Notes: generated from the sequence alone by a model not told the origin. A stretch of DNA of 64,000 nucleotides from JALYRV01 sp036675475 (GCA_036675475.1 JAKFEY010000020.1:22915-86914), one strand, 5' to 3'. Positions 52,160 to 62,147 are shown, counted from the stretch's first letter. Numbers and translations: made by a program.

Positions 52160-54574
52160 CTATTCGGCGCGCAGGGCCGCGAGCGGCGTGATCGCGGTTG
52201 CACGGCGGGCCGGCAGATAACTCGCGGCAAGCCCGACAAGCAGCATCGCGCCCATCGTGCCGCCGACGGCAAGCGGGTCGACCGGCGAGATGCCGAAGAG
52301 CAGGCTCTGAATGGCAAAGCCCAGCGCCAGGCCGAGCGCGAGGCCGGCCGCCGAGGCGATCGACGCCAGCGTCATGCCCTGGCGGACGAACATGCGCACG
52401 ATGGTGCCGGCGTCGGCGCCGAGCGCCTGGCGGATGCCGATCTCGCGCGTGCGAGACGCCACGGCATAGGCCATCAGGCCATACAGCCCGATGGCCGCCA
52501 GCACGAGGCCCGCCGCGCCCAGCGTGCCGGCGAGCGTCGCGGCCAGCCGCTGCGGCACCATGCCGAACGCGGCGACCTCCGCCAGCGTGCTGGTGGCCAC
52601 GACCGGAAGGTACGGATTGGCCGCGCGCACCATCTGCCGCACCGGTGCGGCCATGGCCGCCGACGCGAGTGCCGCGTCGTGGCGCACGAGCAGTTCGGCG
52701 CGCAGGAACGGCTGCTGATAGATCGGCACGAACAGATACGGCTGCGGCGGATTGCCGATGATGTGCAGGCGCGCATCGCGCGCGACGCCCACAATCGTGA
52801 GGTCGCCGCGATCGATCACCAGCCGCTTGCCGATCGCGCTCTGTCCCGGCCACGCGAGGGCCGCGAACCGTTCGTTGACGATCGCCACGCGCGGCGCGCC
52901 GTCGCGATCCGCCTCGGTGAAGGTGCGGCCTTCGGCCATCGGCATGCGCAGCAGCTCGAAGAAGCCGGGCGACACGATGTTCCAGTCAGGCTGAATCTGC
53001 CGATCGTCCGGCAGATCCGGTGTGCGCACCTCGCCCATGCCGAAGCGGCTGCCGTCGAGCGGCGTCTGGATGGCGAGGGCCGCGTGGGTGGCGCCGGGCA
53101 TGGCGCGCGCGCGCGCCAGCAGATCGCGGTAGAACGGCTGCGCCGAGGCCTCCGTGTATCCCGCGATGCGAAGGTCGAGCGACGCGGTCACCACGTGCGC
53201 CGAGTCAAATCCCGGATGGATGTCGAGCGCCGACTTGAACGCGCGGAGCAGCAGCAGCGCGGCCAGCAGCAGCACGATCGACAACGCCAGCTGTCCGCCC
53301 ACGAAGAGATGGCGCATCCGCATCCTCGCCGGCGCCTTCGCATCGTCTTTCAACGCCGGAACGAGCGAGGGGTTGGTGCTCTGCAGCGCGGGCACGACGC
53401 CCGTGAGCAGGCCCGCGGCGATCGATGCCGCCGCGGTGAAGAGCAGCACGCGCAGGTCGGGGGTGAAATCGAGCGCGAGCGGGAAGGGCAGCGGCGGCAG
53501 CAGGCCCCACAAGGCCGTGACCATCCACTGGCCCGCGGCGAAGCCGAGCACGCCGCCGACGAGGCAGAGGATCAGGCTTTCCATCAGGAGCTGGCCGACG
53601 ATCTGGCGGCGCGACGCGCCAAGCGCGAGGCGCACCGCGATTTCGCGCCCGCGCGATGCCGCGCGCGCCAGCTGCATGCCGGCCAGATTGACGCACGCGA
53701 TCAGCAGCACGAGGCCGACCAGCGCCATGAGCACGGCCATGAAGCCGCCCACCATGCCCGACACACCCGGGATCCGCGACGCGGCCGCCGCGCGAAGGCC
53801 GCGCCGCTCGTAGGTGTCGGGATGCTCGGCGCGCAGCTGCGCCATGACGGCATCGAGGCCGCTTTGCGCCTGCGCGATGCGGCCGCCCTCGGCGAGTCGC
53901 CCGATCATCACCATCCAGTTGGACCGCCGGCTCCGCAGCAGCTCATCGTCGGCCAGGCCCGGCGCCATGGCCGTCATCGGTACCCACACGTCCGGTTTGA
54001 GCACCGACGTGCCTGTAAATCCCGGCGGCGTGACACCCACAACCTGGAACGGCTCGCCGTTGAGCGTCAGCGCGCGGCCGACGATGCCGGCGTCGGCGCC
54101 GAAGCGGGATGTCCACAGGGCGTGGCTCAGGACCACGATCGGGTTCTTCACGCCGAGCCGCTCGTCGGCGGACGTGAACAGGCGCCCGAGATGCGGCTGG
54201 ACGGCCAGCACCTCGAAGAAGTTGCCGGATGTCTGCTGGCCGAAGATGCGCTCGGCCGATCCGGCGCTTGCCAGACTGATCGGCCTGGGCTCGAGCGTGT
54301 AGCCGGCGATGCCGGCAAAGCCGTGCGCGCGCGCGCGGACATCGAGAAAGGTTTGATAGCCAACGGTGTCGAAGCCCTGCCCGTTGGTGGTGCGGCCGAT
54401 GTCGACCATCTCGCCGTAGCGCGCGATGCCGGCCGGCGGCGCCAGCAGCAGCGTGTTGACGGCGGTGAAGATGGCCGTGTTGGCGCCGATGCCGACCGCG
54501 ATCGAGAGCACCGCGGTGAGAGTGAAGATCGGTTGCCGCGCCAGCAGGCGCGCCGCGAGCCTCAGGTTCCGCAT
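52160..54574 (-). CDS. Second orphan FtsX/MacB-like permease (ADOP)
   Basis: An 804-residue permease with the same fused double plan as the one at 38131: helix one in QPIFTLTAVLSIAVGIGANT, a MacB-type periplasmic domain with FEVLAVQPHLGRLF, middle helices MAVLMALVGLVLLIACVNLA and FVGGQLALSIVLLLAALLLL, and a C-terminal group GLVLAAIGLYGLMAYAVASR. The shared GIGANTAIF motif supports common descent. No ATPase gene lies beside it. It may interact with a shared or unlinked ATPase. It starts 48 bases from a 100-base palindromic element that separates it from the divergent basic-protein gene. Confidence 0.9.
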   Translation of the reverse strand: MRNLRLAARLLARQPIFTLTAVLSIAVGIGANTAIFTAVNTLLLAPPAGIARYGEMVDIGRTTNGQGFDTVGYQTFLDVRARAHGFAGIAGYTLEPRPISLASAGSAERIFGQQTSGNFFEVLAVQPHLGRLFTSADERLGVKNPIVVLSHALWTSRFGADAGIVGRALTLNGEPFQVVGVTPPGFTGTSVLKPDVWVPMTAMAPGLADDELLRSRRSNWMVMIGRLAEGGRIAQAQSGLDAVMAQLRAEHPDTYERRGLRAAAASRIPGVSGMVGGFMAVLMALVGLVLLIACVNLAGMQLARAASRGREIAVRLALGASRRQIVGQLLMESLILCLVGGVLGFAAGQWMVTALWGLLPPLPFPLALDFTPDLRVLLFTAAASIAAGLLTGVVPALQSTNPSLVPALKDDAKAPARMRMRHLFVGGQLALSIVLLLAALLLLRAFKSALDIHPGFDSAHVVTASLDLRIAGYTEASAQPFYRDLLARARAMPGATHAALAIQTPLDGSRFGMGEVRTPDLPDDRQIQPDWNIVSPGFFELLRMPMAEGRTFTEADRDGAPRVAIVNERFAALAWPGQSAIGKRLVIDRGDLTIVGVARDARLHIIGNPPQPYLFVPIYQQPFLRAELLVRHDAALASAAMAAPVRQMVRAANPYLPVVATSTLAEVAAFGMVPQRLAATLAGTLGAAGLVLAAIGLYGLMAYAVASRTREIGIRQALGADAGTIVRMFVRQGMTLASIASAAGLALGLALGFAIQSLLFGISPVDPLAVGGTMGAMLLVGLAASYLPARRATAITPLAALRAE

Positions 54575-54607
54575 GATCCTGATACGTGCGAGCGGGCCCG
54601 AGGTGCA

Positions 54608-54722
54608 CAGCGCGCGCTGGACGCGTGCCCGATGTTGTGCAGCGGGGCCGTAAAGAGATCGCAGGCGCGACCGCTCTTTGGCGCGCCCGCACCCCGGCTC
54701 CGCTGCACAACATCGGGCACGC
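54608..54722. repeat. 100-nt nested palindromic element with adjacent 12-base palindrome
   Basis: The arms at 54623-54650 and 54695-54722 are 28 bases each and match in 27 of 28 positions as inverted repeats; the one difference would be a G:U pair in RNA. The 44-base centre holds a nested stem AAAGAG (54652-54657) / CTCTTT (54674-54679), which itself encloses TCGC-AGGC-GCGA. Right beside the left arm is a perfect 12-base palindrome CAGCGCGCGCTG (54608-54619). No protein of known family is coded here. It lies in the gap between the divergent permease and basic-protein genes. A MITE-like insertion or a structured RNA is plausible. Confidence 0.8.
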
Positions 54723-54777
54723 AGCTTCGGCTCCTCCGGTTCGATGTTTGCAGGCGGCGGACGGAGGAGGGAAGTGC

Positions 54778-55068
54778 ATGCCTCGAGGAGATAAATCGAG
54801 CTACACGGACAAGCAGGATCGGCAGGCCGAGCACATTGCGGAGGGCTATCAGAAGCGCGGGGTGTCGAAGAAGACCGCGAAGGCCCGCGCGTGGGCCACG
54901 GTCAACAAGCAGGACAAGGGCGGCAAGAAGTCGGGCAGCGGACGCGGGAAGAAGCGCGACACGTCGCCGTCGCGCAAGGGCGCCAAGAAGGCCGCCGCGA
55001 ACCGGCGCAAGAAGAGCAGCAGCCGCAAGACCAGCACGCGGAAGAAGACCGGCGGCCGCAAGAAGTGA
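54778..55068 (+). CDS. Lysine-rich small basic protein (histone-like tail)
   Basis: A 96-residue protein in two parts. Residues 1-45 (GDKSSYTDKQDRQAEHIAEG, then YQKRGVSKKTAKARAWATVN) form a compact helical domain found in many bacteria, often annotated as plasmid-stabilisation-like. Residues 48-96 are almost all Lys, Arg, Ser, Gly and Thr (SPSRKGAKKAAANRRKKSSS), a histone H1-like tail that should bind nucleic acid. The ATG follows ACGGAGGAGG. The stop overlaps the NUDIX gene start in a GTGA, so the two are coupled. Nucleoid-association is inference. Confidence 0.78.
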   Translation: MPRGDKSSYTDKQDRQAEHIAEGYQKRGVSKKTAKARAWATVNKQDKGGKKSGSGRGKKRDTSPSRKGAKKAAANRRKKSSSRKTSTRKKTGGRKK

Positions 55069-55529
55069 AGGAGAGCGCCGGCATCCTGCTCTACCGGCGC
55101 GTGAACGGCCGGCTCGAGGTGCTGCTCGTGCATCCGGGCGGGCCGTTCTGGATCAACAAGGACGCGGGCGCGTGGACCATCCCGAAAGGCGAGATCGATC
55201 CCGGCGAGGATCCGCTCGCCTGCGCGCTGCGTGAGCTGTACGAAGAAACCGGCCTCGCGTTCGACGGCCCCGTCACGCCGCTGCCTGCCGTGACACAGAA
55301 AGGCGGCAAGCGCGTGCGGGCCTGGGCCGCCGAGGCCGACTTCGACCCCGCCGCGCTCACCAGCGTCACCTTCGACATGGAATGGCCGCCGACGTCCGGG
55401 AAACGCCGCGTCTTCCCGGAAGTGGATCGCGCCGAATGGTTCGACCTGCCCGCGGCGCGCGCAAAGATCAACGCGGCGCAGGCCGCGCTGCTCGACGCGC
55501 TAGCCGACGTGAATTTTCGGACGCCGTGA
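55065..55529 (+). CDS. NUDIX hydrolase
   Basis: A 154-residue NUDIX hydrolase, starting SAGILLYRRVNGRLEVLLVH. The NUDIX box GEIDPGEDPLACALRELYEE matches GX5EX7REUXEE in full, with the metal-binding glutamates in place. Its C-terminal half carries AWAAEADFDPAALTSVTFDM and the WPPTSGKRRVFPEVDRAEWF segment, like Ap4A- or ADP-ribose-type hydrolases in bacteria. The substrate is not predictable. The start is a GTG at 55065, which overlaps the stop of the basic-protein gene by four bases. Its 3' end overlaps the convergent APC permease gene by 30 bases. Confidence 0.92.
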   Translation: MKESAGILLYRRVNGRLEVLLVHPGGPFWINKDAGAWTIPKGEIDPGEDPLACALRELYEETGLAFDGPVTPLPAVTQKGGKRVRAWAAEADFDPAALTSVTFDMEWPPTSGKRRVFPEVDRAEWFDLPAARAKINAAQAALLDALADVNFRTP

Positions 55530-57389
55530 AGGTACGGGTTCTGCCTTCCGCAAGACTTCACGCGTCACCGGCGCCGTGTCGCCTTCACCGAACGCGAGGA
55601 ACTTCAGCAGATAGGTGATCGGGTTGCCTTCCGTCCAGCCGAAGTACGCGTGCGGCAGCTGCCCGGTGCGGTCGCGCAGATCGATCAGCAGCGCGGCAAT
55701 CGCGTTGGGAATGGCCGGACTCACCACCGACAACACCTCGAACGATCCGACCCGCCGTCCCTGCACGTGCAGCACGTCGGAGAAGTTGGAGGCATCGCCT
55801 GGCCTGATCTCGAGGAACAGCACCTTGGCCTCCGGCGGCAGGTGATGTGCCTCGGTGGCCTCGCGCAGTTTGGCGGCGTACTCGCTGGGCTGGCCGGTGT
55901 CGGGCCGGTTGGCGATGATGCGAATCGGCTGGCCCTTGGCCGACTGCACGAAGATCTGCGCGAACTGGTCGTAGTCCACGCCGTGCGCGCGCAGCTCGGT
56001 CGATCGCATCACGCGCGAGAACAGCGAGCCGCCAATGATGCCGGCAATGAACCACGCCGCAATCCGCACGCCTTCGGGCCGCTCCACGATGTTGACGGCC
56101 GTCGTATAGAGGAACACGACGGTGATGAGGCCGAACGTCAGCCGCCGCGACGGCGTGCCGATCATGGCGGCCAGCGCCGTCGATGTCATCAGCACGAGCA
56201 CGCCCGTGGCGTACGCGCCCGCCTGCGACTCGACGCCGGCGTCGAACACGATCGTCACGAGAATGCCGATCGCCGTAATCAGCAGAACGAGCGGACGGCT
56301 GGCGCGCGCCCACTCGGGCGCCATCCCGTATCGCGGCAGATAGCGCGGCACGAGGTTCAGCAGGCCCGTGAGCGCCGACGCGCCCGCGAACCACAGAATC
56401 ATGATGGTCGCGAGGTCGTACGCGGTGCCGAAGATGACGCCCAGATCGCGATGCGCGAGGTAGGCGAGCGCGCGTCCGTACGCCTGTCCGCCCACCTCGA
56501 ACTCGTGCGCCGGAATCAGCAGCGTGGTCACCACGCTGCTCGTGACCAGGTACACGCTCATGATGAGCGCGGCCGCCATCAGCAGCTTTTTCGTGTTGGC
56601 GATCCGGCCGGCGATTTCCGACTCCATCGTCTCGCCGTGCCCGGCCACCAGCGGCATGACGGCCACGCCGGTTTCAAATCCCGACAGGCCGAGCGCGAGC
56701 CGCGGAAACAACATCATCGAAAGGCCGATCATCGCAAGGAAGTTGGTATGGCTCGTATAGAGCCCCGCCCTCCATCCGCTGAACAGTTCCGGGTGCTGCG
56801 CGATGTGGATCAGGCCGTTGCCGATGACGACGAGATTCAGCAGCAGATAGACGCCGACGATGATGACGGCGACCCAGATGGCTTCTTTGAAACCCTTGAG
56901 CAGCACGCCCCCGAGCGCCAGCAGCAGGACGATCGTCACGCCGAGCTCGTGATGCATCCATGCAGGCGTGAACGGGTTCTCGACGATGTGCGCCGTGGCG
57001 TCGGCGGCCGACAGCGTGATGGTGATGATGAAGCCGGTGGCGGCGAAGCCGAGGAGGCACAGGACCGCGAGCTTGCCGCGCCAGCGCGGCAGCCGCTCTT
57101 CGAGTACCGCGATGCTGCCCTGGCCGTGTGGACTGAGCGCGGCGACGCGCGCATAGACCGGCAGCGCGCCAAACAGCGTGACGAGCACGAGGATGAGCGT
57201 GGCGACCGGGGCAAGATAGCCGGCGGCGAGGAACGCGATGCCGGGCTGATAGCCGAGGGTGGAGAAGTAGTCGACGCCGGTGAGGCACATCACCTGCCAC
57301 CAGGGCGAGGTGTGCGTCCTGGCCGGCGTGGCATGAGGCCCGGTGGCCTCGATGCCTTTGTACATCCAGTTGGAAAACCGTCCGGGCAC
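55500..57389 (-). CDS. APC-family amino-acid permease
   Basis: A 629-residue secondary transporter of the amino acid-polyamine-organocation superfamily. After VPGRFSNWMYKGIEATGPHA come about twelve membrane segments, including VMCLTGVDYFSTLGYQPGIA near 33, LVLVTLFGALPVYARVAALS, LGLSGFETGVAVMPLVAGHG near 235 and VFDAGVESQAGAYATGVLVL. A C-terminal soluble domain of about 150 residues follows (FAQIFVQSAKGQPIRIIANR), unusual for APC proteins and possibly regulatory. I chose the GTG at 57389 since GGGAG precedes it; the open frame runs to 57452. The substrate may be an amino acid. It ends inside the NUDIX gene, convergent. Confidence 0.85.
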   Translation of the reverse strand: MPGRFSNWMYKGIEATGPHATPARTHTSPWWQVMCLTGVDYFSTLGYQPGIAFLAAGYLAPVATLILVLVTLFGALPVYARVAALSPHGQGSIAVLEERLPRWRGKLAVLCLLGFAATGFIITITLSAADATAHIVENPFTPAWMHHELGVTIVLLLALGGVLLKGFKEAIWVAVIIVGVYLLLNLVVIGNGLIHIAQHPELFSGWRAGLYTSHTNFLAMIGLSMMLFPRLALGLSGFETGVAVMPLVAGHGETMESEIAGRIANTKKLLMAAALIMSVYLVTSSVVTTLLIPAHEFEVGGQAYGRALAYLAHRDLGVIFGTAYDLATIMILWFAGASALTGLLNLVPRYLPRYGMAPEWARASRPLVLLITAIGILVTIVFDAGVESQAGAYATGVLVLMTSTALAAMIGTPSRRLTFGLITVVFLYTTAVNIVERPEGVRIAAWFIAGIIGGSLFSRVMRSTELRAHGVDYDQFAQIFVQSAKGQPIRIIANRPDTGQPSEYAAKLREATEAHHLPPEAKVLFLEIRPGDASNFSDVLHVQGRRVGSFEVLSVVSPAIPNAIAALLIDLRDRTGQLPHAYFGWTEGNPITYLLKFLAFGEGDTAPVTREVLRKAEPVPSRRPKIHVG

Positions 57390-57531
57390 GCGCAAACTCC
57401 CAAGTGCCGGCGAGGTTAGCTGTCGGGCTCGAGGTTGGAAGTCCTCGTCCATTTCTGGATGCGCCCCTGGCGCGCGTCATGCGCGCCGCTGGGTCCCCCG
57501 CGCCGCCGAAGCGGCTTAGGCTAAGTCTTCA

Positions 57532-58569
57532 CTATACGCCCGTCAGGCCCGCGAGCGCCGATTCGAAGTCCTCGGGATGCACCGCGCGCGCCTGAGCTTC
57601 GTCGCGCTCCACGATGCCCTCGCGCACCAGGCGCGCCAGCGACTCTTCGAAGGTGAACGAGCCGGTGCGGCGCGTGATCGTGATCTCCTGGTGCAGGTGC
57701 TGCAGCGCGTTCTTGCGGATGTGCTGCCGCGCGCCGTACCCGATCATCAGCAGCTCGCACGCGGGAATGATCCCGCCGCCGATTCTCGGCATCATCGTCT
57801 GCGTCAGCACCGCGGCCAGCGCGAGCGACAGCTCCTGGCGGATGGTCGCCTGCCGCTCGGCCGGGAACGAATCGGCGATGCGCGCGACCGTGGACGCGAC
57901 ATCGGGCGTGTGCACCGTCGAGAACACCAGGTGCCCGGTTTCGGCTGCGGCAAGCGCGGTGCGCATTGTTTCGGGATCGCGCATTTCGCCGACGACGATC
58001 ACGTCGGGCGCCTGGCGGACGGCGGCACGCAGCGCGGTCGGGAAATCGGGCGCGTCGACGCCGACCTCCACCTGCTCCACGACGCTCAGCTGATGGCGAT
58101 GCTCGTACTCGATGGGATCTTCGATCGTGACGATGTGGCGGCCGTCGCGGCGGTTGATCTCTTCGACGATGGCGGCAAGCGTGGTGGTCTTGCCCGAGCC
58201 GGTCGGGCCGCCGACGAGCACGAGGCCGCGCGGCAGACGCGTCAGCTGTTCGACCGACGGCGGAAGGTTGAGCGCGTCGAGGCGCGGCGGATGCGCCGGC
58301 AGCGCGCGAATGGCGGCCGCAGCCCGTCCGCGCTCGCGATGCAGGTTGACGCGGAAGCGCCCGAGCCCCGCGATGCGGAACGACGCGTCGGCGATGCCGG
58401 TGTCGCGATAGAGCCGCCGCGCGTGCGGCGGCAGGGCCGGCAGCACGGCCTCTTCGATTTCGAGGCCGTCGAGCCGCGAACTTTCGAGCGGACGAAGCAG
58501 CCGATCCACGCGCACCGACGGCGCGGCGCCGGCCACGAGCAGCAGGTCCACGCCTTCGCAGGCGCGCAC
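57532..58569 (-). CDS. pilT: PilT-like type IV pilus retraction ATPase
   Basis: A 345-residue secretion ATPase of the GspE/PilT family. It has Walker A GGPTGSGKTTTLAAIV near 119, the Asp box TIEDPIEYEHRHQLSVVEQV near 145, Walker B VIVVGEMRDPETM near 190 and the His box HLVFSTVHTPDVASTVARIA near 212, then the PilT-typical ELSLALAAVLTQTMMPR. It would drive pilus retraction as a hexamer at the inner membrane. The only usable start is a GTG at 58569, but 37 in-frame codons before it (starting at a CTG directly after the previous gene's stop) look like genuine PilT N-terminal sequence (DINRLVEELH). No other pil gene is in the window. Confidence 0.85.
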   Translation of the reverse strand: MRACEGVDLLLVAGAAPSVRVDRLLRPLESSRLDGLEIEEAVLPALPPHARRLYRDTGIADASFRIAGLGRFRVNLHRERGRAAAAIRALPAHPPRLDALNLPPSVEQLTRLPRGLVLVGGPTGSGKTTTLAAIVEEINRRDGRHIVTIEDPIEYEHRHQLSVVEQVEVGVDAPDFPTALRAAVRQAPDVIVVGEMRDPETMRTALAAAETGHLVFSTVHTPDVASTVARIADSFPAERQATIRQELSLALAAVLTQTMMPRIGGGIIPACELLMIGYGARQHIRKNALQHLHQEITITRRTGSFTFEESLARLVREGIVERDEAQARAVHPEDFESALAGLTGV

Positions 58570-58680
58570 CTGTTCGAGCCACCCGATTAAACGAACCGCC
58601 TCGCCCGAGGCGCTGTCGCCGCCATCCGTTCCCGGAATGGACGCGTGCAGCTCCTCGACGAGGCGGTTAATGTCGCTCAG

Positions 58681-59235
58681 TTAATGGCCTTTGCCGACCG
58701 TCCAGAAGTACACGGTGCGGCCATTGATGTTCTCGGTCGCTTCCGGCTCCCAGTCGCCCATGTCGAAGCTGTGCGACACGATGCGCGTGCCCGGCTTCAG
58801 CTTCCACAGCGTGGGCCGCAGCTTCATGTTGAGCGAGGGCAGCAGGTAGAGCGTGATGACGGTGGCCTCGCTCAGGTCCTGCTCGAACAGGTCGGCCTGC
58901 ACGAACTTCACCTTGTCGCCCACGCCGGCCTGCGCGAGGTTCGCGTTGGCTTCCGCGATGCGCTGCGGGTCGATGTCGAAGCCGATGCCGCGCGCGCCGT
59001 ACTTCTGCGCGGCGGTGATGACGATGCGGCCGTCGCCCGAGCCGAGGTCATAGACGACGTCGTTGGGCCCGACCTTGGCCAGGCGCAGCATCGCGTCGAC
59101 CACCTCGGGAGGCGTCGGCACATAAATGACGTCTGGCGTCCGGGTCGCGGGGGCCGGCGTCTGAGCCGCGGCCGGAGCGGCGGTGAAGGCGGCCAGCGCC
59201 GCAATCGTCAGGAAAACTGCCATGCGTTTGTGCAT
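58681..59235 (-). CDS. Exported SAM-dependent methyltransferase
   Basis: A 184-residue protein with a class I methyltransferase fold behind a clear signal peptide (MAVFLTIAALAAFTAAPAAA). Motif I is VVYDLGSGDGRIVITAA near 61, motif post-I GIGFDIDPQRIAEANANL, then VKFVQADLFEQDL and ITLYLLPSLNMKL, with the terminal strand NGRTVYFWTVGK. The substrate is unknown, and SAM outside the cytoplasm is unexpected; this exported type recurs in Acidobacteria and related phyla. GAGGAGCCCGA precedes the ATG at 59235. The TAA stop touches the start region of the PilT-like gene. Confidence 0.85.
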   Translation of the reverse strand: MHKRMAVFLTIAALAAFTAAPAAAQTPAPATRTPDVIYVPTPPEVVDAMLRLAKVGPNDVVYDLGSGDGRIVITAAQKYGARGIGFDIDPQRIAEANANLAQAGVGDKVKFVQADLFEQDLSEATVITLYLLPSLNMKLRPTLWKLKPGTRIVSHSFDMGDWEPEATENINGRTVYFWTVGKGH

Positions 59236-59304
59236 TCGGGCTCCTCGAAAAGTTGGGACTTGATTATAAGACGCCTTGCCCCGGCTGGCCGGTCTCGAAG
59301 CTCG

Positions 59305-60522
59305 TCAGTCGATGGCCGCCACAATCAGCGTCGCATCGTCGGTAAACACCCCGGCTGAGAACTGCGAGACGTCGGCGAAGATGGCGTCGAGCAGCTCCTG
59401 TGGCGCTTTCCCGCTGTTGGCCGCGGCGACCTGGGCAAGGCGGGCTTCGCCGTAGTCCTGCCCGGCTGCGTTTTCGGCCTCGATGATGCCGTCCGTATAA
59501 AGGATGAGGCGATCGCCGGGCGCCACCGGCACCTCGTGCTGGCTGTAGGACGCCTCGGGCATCACGCCCAGCACCATGCCGCCGGTGGTCAGCCGCTCGA
59601 CATTCCCGGCTCGTCCTCCGGACTCGCCGTTGCCCGTCTCGTCGGCGCGACCGCCGCTCCGCACCAGCAGCGGCGGGTTATGTCCCGCGTTCGCGAAGGT
59701 GAGTTTTCCGTGCGCGCGATCGATCACCAGATAGCAGAACGTCACGAACTTGCCGACCGCGATGTTGCGGCAGAGCAGGCGATTGACGCTGGTCGCCACC
59801 TGCTGTGGCGTCGCGGAATCCGAGGCGAAGGCGCGCACCGCGGCCTGGAGATTGGACATGAGCAGCGCGGCGGGAAGACCCTTGCCGGCCACGTCGGCGA
59901 TCGTCACGCCTACTCGCGCGGCATCCGCGGCGGTGCCGCCCGGGCGCGGCACGCCGGTCAGCGAAATCACGTCGTAGCAGTCGCCGCCGAAGCCGCTTGC
60001 CGGATTCCACATCGCCGCGATGCGGATGCCGTGCAGCTGCGGCAGCGTCGACGGCAGCAGCGCGCGCTGAATCAGGCGCGCCTCTTCCTGTTCGCGCTCG
60101 AAGCGCGCGTCGGCGCGCCGCGACAGCGTGCCGTCCTCGATCTCGCGCCTCACGACTTCCACCAGTGTGACGTCGTCCCACGGCTTCTGCACGAAGCTGC
60201 GCGCGCCGCGGCGCATGGCGTCCACCGCGGTGTCGATGGTGCCCCAGCCGGTCATGACGACGATGGGCAGGTGCTTGTCGCGCGAGCGGATCTCGGTGAT
60301 CAGATCGAGCCCCTCGCGGCCCGACGTCGTGTCGCGCGTGTAGTTCAGATCCATCAGCAGCAGATCGTACGTGCCGCGCGCGAGGCGATCGCGGACCGCG
60401 TCGGTGGAGTTCACGAGCTCCGGCTCGAAGCCGGCATCCACCAGCAGCAGGCGCAGCGCCTGAAGAATGTCGGCTTGATCGTCGGCCACGAGCACGCGGG
60501 CCGGCGCGGGAGTCTGATGCAT
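59305..60522 (-). CDS. Response regulator with SpoIIE-type protein phosphatase
   Basis: A 405-residue protein with an N-terminal receiver domain and a C-terminal PP2C/SpoIIE phosphatase. The receiver starts RVLVADDQADILQALRLLL and has phospho-acceptor Asp58 in LLLMDLNYTRD; Lys in RSFVQKPWDD is the switch lysine. A linker with a charged helix (RADARFEREQEEARLIQRAL) leads to the phosphatase, with FGGDCYDVISL, GHNPPLL, LYTDGIIEAEN and FTDDATLIV, the metal-binding aspartates being present. It should dephosphorylate a serine/threonine target, often an anti-sigma antagonist, when phosphorylated. The ATG at 60522 fits the receiver start. Its receiver closely resembles that of the divergent NtrC-like protein. 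Confidence 0.9.
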   Translation of the reverse strand: MHQTPAPARVLVADDQADILQALRLLLVDAGFEPELVNSTDAVRDRLARGTYDLLLMDLNYTRDTTSGREGLDLITEIRSRDKHLPIVVMTGWGTIDTAVDAMRRGARSFVQKPWDDVTLVEVVRREIEDGTLSRRADARFEREQEEARLIQRALLPSTLPQLHGIRIAAMWNPASGFGGDCYDVISLTGVPRPGGTAADAARVGVTIADVAGKGLPAALLMSNLQAAVRAFASDSATPQQVATSVNRLLCRNIAVGKFVTFCYLVIDRAHGKLTFANAGHNPPLLVRSGGRADETGNGESGGRAGNVERLTTGGMVLGVMPEASYSQHEVPVAPGDRLILYTDGIIEAENAAGQDYGEARLAQVAAANSGKAPQELLDAIFADVSQFSAGVFTDDATLIVAAID

Positions 60523-60574
60523 GGGTGGGTTCAAGACCTGCGCCCGGGCAGGGAGCACGGGGCGTGCCAAGGAA

Positions 60575-60630
60575 GGCCAGAGGCCAGAGACCATAGGCCA
60601 GAGGCCAGAGGCCATAGACCAGAGGGCAGG
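60575..60630. repeat. Heptanucleotide array, eight units
   Basis: GGCCAGA, GGCCAGA, GACCATA, GGCCAGA, GGCCAGA, GGCCATA, GACCAGA, GGGCAGG: eight contiguous 7-base units upstream of the SpoIIE-type gene. This is the clearest array of the window, with consensus GGCCAGA. Confidence 0.9.
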
Positions 60631-60749
60631 CTTAGGCGGAAAAGCCTTTTGGCATGTATCTTCCTAAGTTGGGGCAAACACCGTTGAAAGAGCCCGGAAT
60701 CCTCAATATCGTCCCGGAAGTGGGAATGACTCGTTCCGTTTACGGCGCC

Positions 60750-60777
60750 TCTGGCCTCTCGCCTCTGGCCTGTGGCC
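60750..60777. repeat. Heptanucleotide array, four units, inverted to the previous one
   Basis: TCTGGCC, TCTCGCC, TCTGGCC, TGTGGCC: the reverse complement of the GGCCAGA unit, placed just before the NtrC-like start. The two arrays face each other across the divergent promoter region and could pair in a long hairpin. Confidence 0.85.
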
Positions 60778-60784
60778 CGCTCTC

Positions 60785-62146
<1,362 letters not shown>

Positions 62147-62147
62147 A

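Noticed and set aside
60631..60743. A sigma54 promoter between the SpoIIE-type and NtrC-like genes
   Set aside because: TTGGCATG occurs but no GC doublet lies at the -12 position with correct spacing on either strand.
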